DNA of 23,608 bases from a virus, in the IMG/VR virus record IMGVR_UViG_3300023242_001040, positions 1-23,608 of that record. One strand, 5' to 3'. The notes beneath the pieces are model-generated. The model was not told the DNA's origin and searched no databases. It saw nothing but the letters and a program-made list of their open reading frames with translations. The position numbers and the translations under genes were made by a program. Below, piece by piece: positions 5,446 through 13,014 of the stretch (its first letter is position 1; the number at the start of each line of letters is the position of its first letter).

Positions 5446-6009
5446 ATGACAATAAATCAAAAAAAGGCAGAAATAGATCAATGGTTTAAAAATAATTATA
5501 ACCAATTATTAATTAATACAAAAAAAGTAACTACAACAAGATTCAATATGTTTGGTATTGATTTACTTACTCATATAGTTCAAGATTTCCTTAGTAAATC
5601 TATTGAAGATCAATATATAATTTTAGATGAAGGTAATTTAGAAAATTATCTAACTAAGAATATGAGTCTCCAAATTAAATCATCCTCGTCCCCATTCTAT
5701 TACAAATATAGAAAGTCAACTATGGCTATTAGAGAGTTACTCCCCATCGATTATAGTAGATACGATAATAATGATTTAAATGAAGAAGATAAAAATTTAC
5801 AACATAAATTAATAGATTGTATAAAACAAGAAATAGAATTATTAAATCCATATGAACGTGAATTAATTAATCAAAAATTAGCAAATGGTGAAAAATATGA
5901 AGATTTATGGAAAAAATGGAAAATAAGTAAATCTCATTTAGTTAATGATTTAAAAATAATAAAACATAATATCAGATGTAACTGTATAAAAAAATTAAAA
6001 ATACAATAA
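5446..6009 (+). CDS. Phage sigma-70-like factor (divergent)
   Basis: A 187-residue soluble protein with the two-domain layout of small sigma factors. Residues about 10-90 form a helical domain (DQWFKNNYNQLL, then a helix with D39-L40-L41 and HIVQDFLSK, then SPFYYKYRK) comparable to sigma region 2. Residues about 118-180 resemble region 4: LNPYERELINQKLANGEKYEDLWKK then a recognition helix-like ISKSHLVNDLKIIKHNIR. The 'L.p.er.li.......y.e.....g.s...v...l' spacing is characteristic of the region 4 helix-turn-helix. Similar proteins are known in Bacteroidota phages. It heads an operon of small genes and has an ATATTTATA element upstream. Replacement or supplementation of the host sigma for middle/late genes is inferred. 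Confidence 0.68.
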   Translation: MTINQKKAEIDQWFKNNYNQLLINTKKVTTTRFNMFGIDLLTHIVQDFLSKSIEDQYIILDEGNLENYLTKNMSLQIKSSSSPFYYKYRKSTMAIRELLPIDYSRYDNNDLNEEDKNLQHKLIDCIKQEIELLNPYERELINQKLANGEKYEDLWKKWKISKSHLVNDLKIIKHNIRCNCIKKLKIQ

Positions 6010-6010
6010 T

Positions 6011-6199
6011 ATGACAAATTTAAACTCTGGAGAACAACTATTTATAATCACTTTAACCGTATCTTTCGCGGTATCTCTATATTATAATATACTCCCATAC
6101 ATTAAACAAATAACCGCATTATATCGGCTAAAAATGCGTTTATATATTGAAAAAATAGTTATTGATTACCTAAAAACACTATCTAAAGATGATAATTAA
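6011..6199 (+). CDS. Small single-span membrane protein
   Basis: A 62-residue protein starting one base after the stop of the sigma-like gene. One transmembrane helix at about residues 9-30 (FIITLTVSFAVSLYYNILPYI) is followed by a basic amphipathic tail (YRLKMRLYIEKIVIDYLKT). It is expected in the inner membrane. It overlaps the next small gene by 11 bases. No family is recognised. Confidence 0.6.
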   Translation: MTNLNSGEQLFIITLTVSFAVSLYYNILPYIKQITALYRLKMRLYIEKIVIDYLKTLSKDDN

Positions 6200-6341
6200 A
6201 AAACCTACAAAACAAGAAATATTAAATTTTATCTATGAAAAAGACTTACAATGGGATTTATTAGATAGTATTAATAGACAACGCCAAAGAATAATAAGAT
6301 TATCCCAAGTAGCTGAACAATTACAAGAAAAATTAAAATAA
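6189..6341 (+). CDS. Small helical protein, unknown
   Basis: A 50-codon frame beginning with an ATG inside the end of the previous gene. The peptide (MIIKKPTKQEILNFIYEKDL..., ending AEQLQEKLK) is charged and largely helical, with heptad-like spacing in the second half. The overlap with the preceding gene and its place within a closely packed operon support it as real. It is too short to assign. A new ATATTTATA element follows before the next gene. Confidence 0.5.
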   Translation: MIIKKPTKQEILNFIYEKDLQWDLLDSINRQRQRIIRLSQVAEQLQEKLK

Positions 6342-6364
6342 ATCGAGGTTTACATTCTCTTATA

Positions 6365-6373
6365 ATATTTATA
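6365..6373 (+). promoter_or_regulatory. ATATTTATA motif upstream of the GIY-YIG endonuclease gene
   Basis: An exact ATATTTATA copy in a 47-base gap, 15 bases before ATG 6389. That spacing would allow a short leader. Confidence 0.45.
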
Positions 6374-6388
6374 GGTATAACAATTAAA

Positions 6389-6847
6389 ATGTCAAATAAA
6401 ATGAAAAATTGCAAAAAGTGTCAAACAGAAAAAGAATTAAATCAATTTAGTAAAAATAAATCATCTAATGATGGATTACAATCTTGGTGTAAGTCATGTA
6501 AAAGTGAAACAGAAAAGGACTATTACGGAACAGAAAAATGGAAATCATCTAAAAATAGATGGAAATACAAATTATCCCCAGCTGTATATGAAATAAGAAA
6601 CACATTAACAAATAAAGTATATATTGGTCAATCAATTGAACCTAATAAACGTATACAACAACATTTCTCTAATTTAAAAGGAGGATATCATGATAACCCA
6701 AATTTACAAGCTGATTTCGATTTACATGGTGAATCAGTATTTGTAAGTAATATTTTAGAGAATTGTGAACCATTAGAATTAGAGAAACAAGAAACAAAAT
6801 ATATAAACAAAAACAGAAGGAGAATATATAATATCCAAAAAGCATAA
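6389..6847 (+). CDS. Zinc-finger GIY-YIG homing-type endonuclease
   Basis: A 152-residue protein of two modules. Residues about 8-38 form a Cys4 finger, CKKC...CKSC, with the intervening pattern K-x-x-N-x-F...DGL. Residues about 66-150 form the GIY-YIG nuclease: AVYEIRNTLTNKVYIGQS contains both signature strands, followed by K74-type basic residues, R-x-x-Q-H, and a Glu in LELEKQETKYI as expected for the metal ligand. Free-standing GIY-YIG enzymes of this size are commonly homing endonucleases in phages. The finger is closely similar to the one in the protein at 7713-8474. Its stop overlaps the next ATG (ATAATGG). Confidence 0.85.
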   Translation: MSNKMKNCKKCQTEKELNQFSKNKSSNDGLQSWCKSCKSETEKDYYGTEKWKSSKNRWKYKLSPAVYEIRNTLTNKVYIGQSIEPNKRIQQHFSNLKGGYHDNPNLQADFDLHGESVFVSNILENCEPLELEKQETKYINKNRRRIYNIQKA

Positions 6848-7098
6848 TGGAAATAATAGGTTTATCTATACTGGGAATAATGTTTGCACATTGGTTTACA
6901 CCAATTCAGGGTATTAAAGATTGGTTAGTATTTAAATTACCATTACCTGAATCAGTTAAAGAAGCATTATATTGTGTTAAATGTTGTGCATTTTGGTTAA
7001 CATTATTAGTTACGTTTAATCTATATTACGCTGCAATAAGCGCATTATTAGCCGTTATTTTTAATTACATAATAAATTACATACAAACCGATGAATAA
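6847..7098 (+). CDS. Small membrane protein with CxxC-C-x-FW motif
   Basis: An 83-residue protein with hydrophobic segments at about residues 3-17 and 48-76 and a cysteine motif CVKCCAFW at residues 43-50 at the start of the second segment. The interfacial Cys-x-x-Cys followed by Phe-Trp is reminiscent of small phage membrane proteins I recall from Bacteroidota phages ('C.KC..FW'), which have no known role. The cysteines could bind metal or act in redox chemistry. It overlaps the upstream endonuclease by one base and the downstream small gene by 8 bases. Confidence 0.65.
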   Translation: MEIIGLSILGIMFAHWFTPIQGIKDWLVFKLPLPESVKEALYCVKCCAFWLTLLVTFNLYYAAISALLAVIFNYIINYIQTDE

Positions 7099-7207
7099 AC
7101 AAGAAACACCCACTAATTTATATCAATTTACATTTATTGATACAATTATAGAAGAAGCAACAAAAAGAATGAATGATAAATTAGAAACATGGAACAAACA
7201 AAATTAA
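7091..7207 (+). CDS. Very small protein, unknown
   Basis: A 38-codon frame (MNKQETPTNLYQFTFIDTII..., ending KLETWNKQN) starting within the end of the membrane-protein gene and overlapping the next gene by 19 bases. The ATG-stop overlaps on both sides are typical of tightly packed phage operons. The peptide is hydrophilic and helical. No assignment. Confidence 0.4.
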   Translation: MNKQETPTNLYQFTFIDTIIEEATKRMNDKLETWNKQN

Positions 7208-7374
7208 ACCAATTATCACGAGTATTAAAATTAGTAAATATAAACGCTGATTTACCAACATTAGATATTATATTCCAAACTTCAGAACTATTAGAAGACA
7301 TGAATAACGATATAACATTAGGAATGATGGACGAGTTAGTAAACAAAGTACTAGCAAATTATAAACAATCATGA
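7189..7374 (+). CDS. Small acidic helical protein, unknown
   Basis: A 61-residue protein (MEQTKLNQLSRVLKLV..., ending VNKVLANYKQS), predicted mostly helical with Leu/Ile-rich amphipathic segments. The last gene of the operon that begins with the sigma-like factor; a terminator lies 60 bases downstream. No family recognised. Confidence 0.55.
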   Translation: MEQTKLNQLSRVLKLVNINADLPTLDIIFQTSELLEDMNNDITLGMMDELVNKVLANYKQS

Positions 7375-7432
7375 GTTTCCTAGGTAATATATTATCGGAG
7401 ACGCACTAGAATTATAATTAATTTCTTTCCTC

Positions 7433-7476
7433 AACGCGCCGACATAGGTGTCCTATCTATGATCAGCGCGTTTTTT
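7433..7476 (+). terminator. Intrinsic terminator with branched stem
   Basis: AACGCGC (7433-7439) pairs with GCGCGTT (7466-7472), enclosing a second inverted repeat (CATAG/CTATG or ATAGG/CCTAT), and is followed by a run of T (7471-7476). It ends the operon that runs from 5446. Confidence 0.85.
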
Positions 7477-7489
7477 AAAATTAAAACAT

Positions 7490-7771
7490 ATGAAATATAC
7501 ACAGAAAAATATTAATTATATAATTGAGAAATGGATCCCCGTAAGAGGTACAAGAATGTTACGTCCAACAATGGATATATATCTAGAAACAGAACGGATA
7601 TTATTAGACGCAGAAAAACCAAGAATAATAGGATGTACTTGTAATTCAACCTATTTAGTAAGACAAGTAGAGTTTTTATATAAAAAACATGAATCAGAAA
7701 TTAAACGACGTTATGATGAATATAGAATTAAAAAGGTGCCAAAAGTGCCAAAACCAAAAACCAAAAAATGA
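7490..7771 (+). CDS. Small basic protein, unknown
   Basis: A 93-residue protein starting 14 bases after the terminator. The first 70 residues are mixed helix and strand with a CTCNS segment (49-53). The tail is strongly basic and Pro-rich (RIKKVPKVPKPKTKK), suggesting nucleic-acid contact. Its last 59 bases are read in another frame by the next gene, where they encode the first zinc-finger. Both frames look constrained. No family recognised. Confidence 0.5.
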   Translation: MKYTQKNINYIIEKWIPVRGTRMLRPTMDIYLETERILLDAEKPRIIGCTCNSTYLVRQVEFLYKKHESEIKRRYDEYRIKKVPKVPKPKTKK

Positions 7772-8474
7772 ATTTAGAATTAATAATGCTAAAAAAGATG
7801 GTTTAGATATATATTGTAAAGTATGTAGAAAAGAATATGATTCCAATCTTTTAAAAAATCCAAAAAGAAAAACCAAAAAATATATTTGGTTCCACCCTGA
7901 ATATTCAATTGATGGAATTGGACCATATGATTATAAAGAAATAAGAAGTTATGTTGAAGAATTTTATCCTAAAGAAAAACCAAATAATCAATATATATTT
8001 GGAGAAATAATAAAAGATAAAATTACAAATGTTAAAGGATGGGTATTAGATAAAAATAAATTCAAAAATCTATACAAATTAAATAACAATTGGGTTTTTA
8101 GAAATACAGAACCTAAAAATACAAAACCTAAAAATACAAAACAAATAGTACAAATACCAAAAAGTGGACAAACAGAAATACAATGTAAAAAATGCAATGA
8201 AACTAAATCATACATTCATTTCTTCCAATATCAGGGTAATATAACACACCCATGTAAGGAGTGTATATCAACTAAAAAAACTAAAAAACAAACAGTATTG
8301 AATAAGAAAACATTAAAACAAGAAACAAGACCTCAATTAACAAGAGATGCCAAAAAAATATTTGAATTACCTAAAGTAAGAAAATGTAATAAGATTACAA
8401 ATAAATCAAGTAAGTATCTAACCAAAGGGGAAGTAGAACAATTAACGTGTGATATATACAATGATAGAATATAA
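7713..8474 (+). CDS. Zinc-finger protein with homing-endonuclease-like DNA-binding modules
   Basis: A 253-residue basic protein; ATG 7713 or 7716 is preferred to the more upstream 7689 because the Cys4 finger begins six codons later. The first finger (RCQKC...YCKVC) is closely similar to that of the GIY-YIG protein at 6389. The middle section (about 55-120: WFHPEYSIDGIGPYDYKEI ... TNVKGWVLDKNKF) resembles NUMOD/IENR-type modules of homing endonucleases, where a small helix-turn-helix ends in KGW. An NTKPK repeat follows, then a second finger (QCKKC...PCKEC). No GIY-YIG or HNH catalytic core is evident, so it may be a regulator or a homing endonuclease that lost its nuclease. Confidence 0.6.
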   Translation: MMNIELKRCQKCQNQKPKNEFRINNAKKDGLDIYCKVCRKEYDSNLLKNPKRKTKKYIWFHPEYSIDGIGPYDYKEIRSYVEEFYPKEKPNNQYIFGEIIKDKITNVKGWVLDKNKFKNLYKLNNNWVFRNTEPKNTKPKNTKQIVQIPKSGQTEIQCKKCNETKSYIHFFQYQGNITHPCKECISTKKTKKQTVLNKKTLKQETRPQLTRDAKKIFELPKVRKCNKITNKSSKYLTKGEVEQLTCDIYNDRI

Positions 8475-8492
8475 TATACCTTGTAAGGAAAT

Positions 8493-8501
8493 ATATTTAT
8501 A
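8493..8501 (+). promoter_or_regulatory. ATATTTATA motif at the head of the tail-fibre module
   Basis: An exact ATATTTATA, 88 bases before the first gene of the fibre operon (ATG 8590). No TTG -33 box. A hairpin begins one base downstream. Confidence 0.5.
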
Positions 8502-8520
8502 GGGGACCAAATAGGTCCCC
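8502..8520 (+). terminator. GC-rich hairpin between operons
   Basis: GGGGACC (8502-8508), loop AAATA, GGTCCCC (8514-8520): 7 perfect pairs. The downstream sequence ACTTTATT is only a weak U-tract. It may terminate transcripts coming from 8474, or form near the 5' end of RNAs starting at the adjacent promoter motif. Confidence 0.55.
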
Positions 8521-8589
8521 ACTTTATTAGAGAAATAATCCATCAATAGAGAAAACTAATAACATAATATATAACCATAAATAAAATCG

Positions 8590-8952
8590 ATGGCACAAAC
8601 ACAATCAACATATAATTTCCCTCCTCACATTAAGGGAGATACATTTAATGGACAATTATTTAGATTCTCTACTTCAAATGGGGAAACAAGTGGTTCAATA
8701 GATCTAACCGATGCTACTGCAAAATTACAATTAAAGGAATCATATCAAAGTAGCCCGGCATTTACATTTAGTACTGAGAATGAACAGATCACATTACCAA
8801 ATCCGTCAAATGGAGAATTACAGTTAGAAAGCACCATAATTAATATAGATGCTGGTAAATATATATATGACCTACAAATAACATTCCCAGATGAAAGTGT
8901 ACAAACATATTTACGAGGAGAATGGGTAATAATTAATGATGTAACTCGATAA
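8590..8952 (+). CDS. Baseplate/tail accessory protein (BppU N-terminal-like)
   Basis: A 120-residue beta-rich protein. The order NFPPHIKGDTFNG, then SIDLTDATAKLQLK, then GELQLESTIINIDAGKYIYDLQITFPD and finally a terminal DVTR matches the small phage domain that begins BppU-type baseplate upper proteins ('kGDtf ... dLtga.i.~~ ... ag.Y.YDlq ... tr.G.w.v..dvT'). In many phages it stands alone before fibre genes, as here. A role in joining fibres to the baseplate or virion is inferred. First gene of the fibre operon. Confidence 0.68.
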   Translation: MAQTQSTYNFPPHIKGDTFNGQLFRFSTSNGETSGSIDLTDATAKLQLKESYQSSPAFTFSTENEQITLPNPSNGELQLESTIINIDAGKYIYDLQITFPDESVQTYLRGEWVIINDVTR

Positions 8953-8959
8953 TAAAAAC

Positions 8960-11692
8960 ATGGAACAAACCAACATAACTGTAATAGAGAACGTTAATAA
9001 CCAATTAGTAAACGTTACAGAATCAAATAATATAGTAGAGATTGAAATAATCAATCCTAGTGGTTCACAAGGACCAGCTGGTCCTGGATTACCAGCAGGT
9101 GGAAGCGATGGACAATTAATATTTAAATCAGGTAGTGCAGACTACGATACTGAATGGATAACATCACCTTACGTTGAATCAGGTAGTGGGGTAAGTAATT
9201 TCCAAAACGATGCAAATTATACCGTAAGTGGGTCATCAAATAGTCAATTTACAAATGACGAAAATTATATAAGCGAAGGGGATAATATATCTGAATTAAA
9301 TAACGATGCAAACTACACTACTTCAGGCTCAGCGATTAGTCAGTTCGACAACGATGCCTCATATACTCCATCAGGCTCTAATATTTCACAATTCGCAAAC
9401 GATGCAGACTACATTGAGAGTGGAAGTAATATATCTGAATTAAATAACGATGAAAATTACATTACATCTGGCTCAGGAGTAACTGAACTTTCCAATGATG
9501 CTAATTATATTATATCAGGTAGTGGTAATTCACAGTTAGACAATGATAGCGACTATATTCAGTCAGGTAGCGCAGTATCTCAACTAGCTAATGACGCCGA
9601 TTACGTTGTATCAGGTTCAGGTAATTCACAATTTATAAATGACGAAAATTTCATTATATCAGGTTCAGGTAACAGTCAACTAGAGAATGACAGTAATTAT
9701 GTTATATCAGGTTCATCAAATAGTCAATTCGTTAATGACGAAAACTACATTGCAAGTGGTTCAAATATAAGCCAACTAGCTAATGACGCAGGTTATCTTA
9801 CAACTGTTTCAGGTTCAAATATAAGTATATTCAATAACGATACTGGTTATATAACAACATATAATGTAACTGAAGGAGACGTAACACAGTATCAAGGTGC
9901 CTTATTTGTAAGTGCATCACAAATAGTAGATTTACCTACCTACCAATTATTATCTGAAAAAGGACAAGCATTAGGATACGTTCCATTAAATGCAGGTGCC
10001 AAAATCGCTGAGTCATATTTACCAGATTCTATATTAGGACAAGTTTCATATCAGGGTACATATAATGCATCAACAAATACACCAACTTTAGCTGGTTCTC
10101 CTGCTTCAAATACAAAAGGTGAATATTATGTTGTAGATACAGCTGGAACGCAGTTTACGATTGAATTCGCAGTCGGAGATTGGATTATATCAAATGGAAC
10201 ATCATGGCAAAAGGTAGATAACTCAGATGCAGTTACAACTGTATTTGGAAGAATGGGTAATATAATAGCAGTAGCCACTGATTATGATTCATTCTATTTA
10301 TCTAAAGCGGAAAATTTAAATGATTTACCAAATAAGACAACAGCTAGAACAAACCTAGATGTATATAGCAAATCTGAAGTAAATAGTAATTTCTATAGTA
10401 CTTCCAATCCAAGTAATTTCATTACAAGTGGTTCAAATATAAGCCAATTAAATAATAACAACAACTTCGTACCTAGTGGATCAGCGATTAGTGAGTTCGA
10501 TAACGATAAAAACTATACTATATCAGGTTCTGATGTATCACAATTCGCAAACGATGCAAATTACGTTGTATCAGGTTCATCTATAAGCGAATTTAATAAT
10601 GATATTAACTACGTTATATCAGGTTCATCAAATAGTCAATTTATAAACGATGAAAATTATACTGTAAGCGGTTCTAGTAATTCACAATTTACTAATGATG
10701 AAGGGTATATAACAAGTTTCCAAAATAATTATGTTGAAACAGTTAATTTTAATCCTGCAACAGGTTTATTCACAGCAACAAGATTAGGTTTATCATCATT
10801 ATCATCATCATTTGATGGTAGATACGCATTATCAAGTTCCTTATCAAATTATCAATTAACAAGTGAAAAAGGTGTAGCAGGAGGGTATGTACCATTAAAT
10901 GGTTCTGGCATAATAGATACATCATATTTACCTTCATTTGTAGATGATGTGTTAGAGTACGCAGATTTAGCTGCCTTCCCTGCTACAGGAGAGACAGGTA
11001 AGTTGTACGTAGCACTAGACACTAATTTCATTTATAGATGGTCTGGTTCTACCTATGTTCAAGTAGGTGGTGGTGGAGCAGGTTTAGTAGATTCTGTTTT
11101 CGGTAGAGTTGGTGGTATCACTGCGGAAGTAGGGGATTATTCAGCTTTCTATTTAGGTATAGATGCAAAGGCAGCAGATTCTAATTTATTAGACGCTTTA
11201 GACTCTACAGAGTTTTTAAGAAGTATAGCTTCAGATTATAGTGGAGACTTAAACGATATAACTATAAACGGTAAACACCGAATTACAACAGGAGCTACAA
11301 ATTTTCCTAGCGGAGCAACTACTATAGGTTCTACTTTAATTAATTACACTTGGGATGCTAATGCAGCTAAACAAGTATATTATGAGTATAACACTGATAG
11401 AATTTTCACTAGAAGGAAAGTAAATACATGGCAGCCTTGGGTAGAAACTTGGACTTCTGGAAATGACGGAGCAGGTAGTGGATTAGATGCAGATACTCTT
11501 GATGGCTTACAAGGTTCACAATTCTTACGTAGTGATACTAACAGCGCATCTACTGGTAATATTACAGCACCAAACTCAATAACAAATGAAACAGATTCCT
11601 TTGGTGATAAAACCTCAAATATAATTACCCTCACTCAGGCTCAATACGATGGTATAACACCAGATGATAACACTTTATACTTTATAATATAA
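8960..11692 (+). CDS. Tail fibre protein with 20 copies of a 16-residue repeat
   Basis: A 910-residue fibre. After a short collagen-like patch (GSQGPAGPGLPAGG, residues 35-48) comes an array of 14 repeats of the form S-G-S-x-x-S-Q-(F/L)-x-N-D-x-x-Y-x-x (residues 72-297), then a globular module (YQLLSEKG...GYVPLN, SYLP, VFGRMG...DY..FYL). A second array of six repeats (from 10421) is followed by a second version of the same module. The C-terminus has DADTLDGLQGSQFLRSD and a terminal TLTQAQYDGITPDDNTLYFII, common in phage fibres. A trimeric beta-structured shaft is inferred from the repeat. Its stop overlaps the next ATG (TAATG). Confidence 0.85.
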   Translation: MEQTNITVIENVNNQLVNVTESNNIVEIEIINPSGSQGPAGPGLPAGGSDGQLIFKSGSADYDTEWITSPYVESGSGVSNFQNDANYTVSGSSNSQFTNDENYISEGDNISELNNDANYTTSGSAISQFDNDASYTPSGSNISQFANDADYIESGSNISELNNDENYITSGSGVTELSNDANYIISGSGNSQLDNDSDYIQSGSAVSQLANDADYVVSGSGNSQFINDENFIISGSGNSQLENDSNYVISGSSNSQFVNDENYIASGSNISQLANDAGYLTTVSGSNISIFNNDTGYITTYNVTEGDVTQYQGALFVSASQIVDLPTYQLLSEKGQALGYVPLNAGAKIAESYLPDSILGQVSYQGTYNASTNTPTLAGSPASNTKGEYYVVDTAGTQFTIEFAVGDWIISNGTSWQKVDNSDAVTTVFGRMGNIIAVATDYDSFYLSKAENLNDLPNKTTARTNLDVYSKSEVNSNFYSTSNPSNFITSGSNISQLNNNNNFVPSGSAISEFDNDKNYTISGSDVSQFANDANYVVSGSSISEFNNDINYVISGSSNSQFINDENYTVSGSSNSQFTNDEGYITSFQNNYVETVNFNPATGLFTATRLGLSSLSSSFDGRYALSSSLSNYQLTSEKGVAGGYVPLNGSGIIDTSYLPSFVDDVLEYADLAAFPATGETGKLYVALDTNFIYRWSGSTYVQVGGGGAGLVDSVFGRVGGITAEVGDYSAFYLGIDAKAADSNLLDALDSTEFLRSIASDYSGDLNDITINGKHRITTGATNFPSGATTIGSTLINYTWDANAAKQVYYEYNTDRIFTRRKVNTWQPWVETWTSGNDGAGSGLDADTLDGLQGSQFLRSDTNSASTGNITAPNSITNETDSFGDKTSNIITLTQAQYDGITPDDNTLYFII
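9173..9850 (+). repeat. Fibre repeat array 1: 14 units of 48 bp
   Basis: Thirteen units of 16 codons plus a final unit of 18. Each contains SGS at the start, a Ser-Gln or Ser-Glu with Phe/Leu in the middle and ND plus an aromatic at the end. Nucleotide identity between units is far lower than protein similarity in most units, so the array is old or has been diversified, with a few recent copies (for example GGTTCAAATATAAGCCAA). Confidence 0.9.
10421..10708 (+). repeat. Fibre repeat array 2: 6 units of 48 bp
   Basis: Six exact 16-codon units of the same type as array 1, from ITSGSNISQL to NDEGY. Several units match units of array 1 closely at the DNA level, indicating duplication or gene conversion between the arrays. 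Confidence 0.9.
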
Positions 11693-13011
11693 TGAAATTC
11701 GGAAACATAAATATACAAGGTGTAAAATTCGGAAGTACACAAGTAAAAAAAGTATATTCAGGTACTGATGTTGTATGGACTAATGATACACTTGCACCTG
11801 TAGTAGGTACGCTTAGTTCTGTGGTTAGGAATAATATTGAAGTAGCTACACTTACTTGGACAGCAGCTACAGATAATATAGGTATATCAGGTTATAAAAT
11901 ATATAGAAGTTCAGAAGGAGTTGATAGTGGATTCACATTATTAAAAACTGTAGGGAATGTTCTTACAACAACTGATACTACAATAACTAATTTTAATGAT
12001 ACCTACTATTATTATATAACTGCTGGAGATGCTGCTGAAAATGAATCAAGTGGTTCTAACCATGTATCTGTAGCTGTAGTATCTTCAACAGATATATTCC
12101 CTTCTGATACTCCAATATCGGATAATAAAACAGAGGGTACTAATTTAACTGTGTTTACACCTGCTAGATTCTCTGTACCTTATGTTGATACTGTAGAGGA
12201 ACAAGTAGGTACTAGATGTCTTAGAATTGAGTCTGTAGGAACTGATGTGCAACAGTATAGGGATAGTTTCCATCCAGTAGTAAATGGTATAACATATGTT
12301 GTAAAATTCTTGGCAAAAGCATCCGAAGTAAGTAAGTGTCAATTGAATTTTGGTTTTAGTACGACTATTAATATAGACTCTTTAACTTGGATATCTTATG
12401 AAGTAACTATTAAAGCAACTGCAACTACTAATTTAAGGTTGTACTGGTACACCTTAAAACCAGGTGCTACAGGAAATGGTACTGAAAAACTATGGGTAGA
12501 TGATTTTAGAATATATGAATTAAATGATGGAGTTCCATTAAAAATATCATCTGGATTATATTTGGGTAATGATGCTGGTTCTGGTAATTTAGAAGAAACT
12601 AATACTATAAGTGGTGATTGGTCAGGTGTAGGTGGTACTACTACACTAACATCATCAACAGAGAATGCAGGTGATGGTAGTTCATATTCATTGGAATGTA
12701 TAAATACATCTGGTGTTTCTGGGCATCAAGAGTATATAATTAGTGGGTTTGGTTCTGGTACCTTTAATATAACGTTCGATGCAAAATCAGAAACCAGTGC
12801 AGGAGCTAATGGTTTTGCACAACTTAATTTAGCATCTAGTAATGGGGCTAGTGCTGGTGTAATAATCGCCTCAAACATTTGGTTTAGTAGGTCAATATCA
12901 AAGGCTGATTCCGGTAGTGATGGAATAATTAAATTAGAAATTGTACCATCTGTCGGAAATACGGTAGGTAATAGAGTATTCATTGATAATATAAGTGTAA
13001 ATAAAATATAA
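11692..13011 (+). CDS. Fibronectin type III plus jelly-roll receptor-binding protein
   Basis: A 439-residue protein. The N-terminus (MKFGNINIQGVKFGSTQVKKVYSGTDVVW) is of a type found in phage receptor-binding proteins. Residues about 34-130 form a fibronectin type III domain (LTWTAATDNIGISGYKIYRS ... YYYYITAGDAAENES). Two beta-sandwich segments follow (about 150-275, ending LWVDDFRIYEL, and 295-438, ending VFIDNISVNKI); the 'FID.I.V' endings are typical of carbohydrate-binding jelly-roll modules. Translationally coupled to the fibre gene. A host-glycan adhesin at the fibre tip is a reasonable inference, with no binding residues assignable. Confidence 0.68.
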   Translation: MKFGNINIQGVKFGSTQVKKVYSGTDVVWTNDTLAPVVGTLSSVVRNNIEVATLTWTAATDNIGISGYKIYRSSEGVDSGFTLLKTVGNVLTTTDTTITNFNDTYYYYITAGDAAENESSGSNHVSVAVVSSTDIFPSDTPISDNKTEGTNLTVFTPARFSVPYVDTVEEQVGTRCLRIESVGTDVQQYRDSFHPVVNGITYVVKFLAKASEVSKCQLNFGFSTTINIDSLTWISYEVTIKATATTNLRLYWYTLKPGATGNGTEKLWVDDFRIYELNDGVPLKISSGLYLGNDAGSGNLEETNTISGDWSGVGGTTTLTSSTENAGDGSSYSLECINTSGVSGHQEYIISGFGSGTFNITFDAKSETSAGANGFAQLNLASSNGASAGVIIASNIWFSRSISKADSGSDGIIKLEIVPSVGNTVGNRVFIDNISVNKI

Positions 13012-13014
13012 AAT

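Noticed and set aside
7371-7409. 12-codon frame (MSFLGNILSETH) overlapping a stop as ATGA
   Set aside because: The ATGA overlap is suggestive of coupling, but the peptide is too short to support as a gene without expression data.
9173-10708. Periodic repeats considered as a CRISPR array
   Set aside because: Units are in-frame 48-bp protein repeats in a fibre gene, with no constant repeat/variable spacer alternation and no cas genes.
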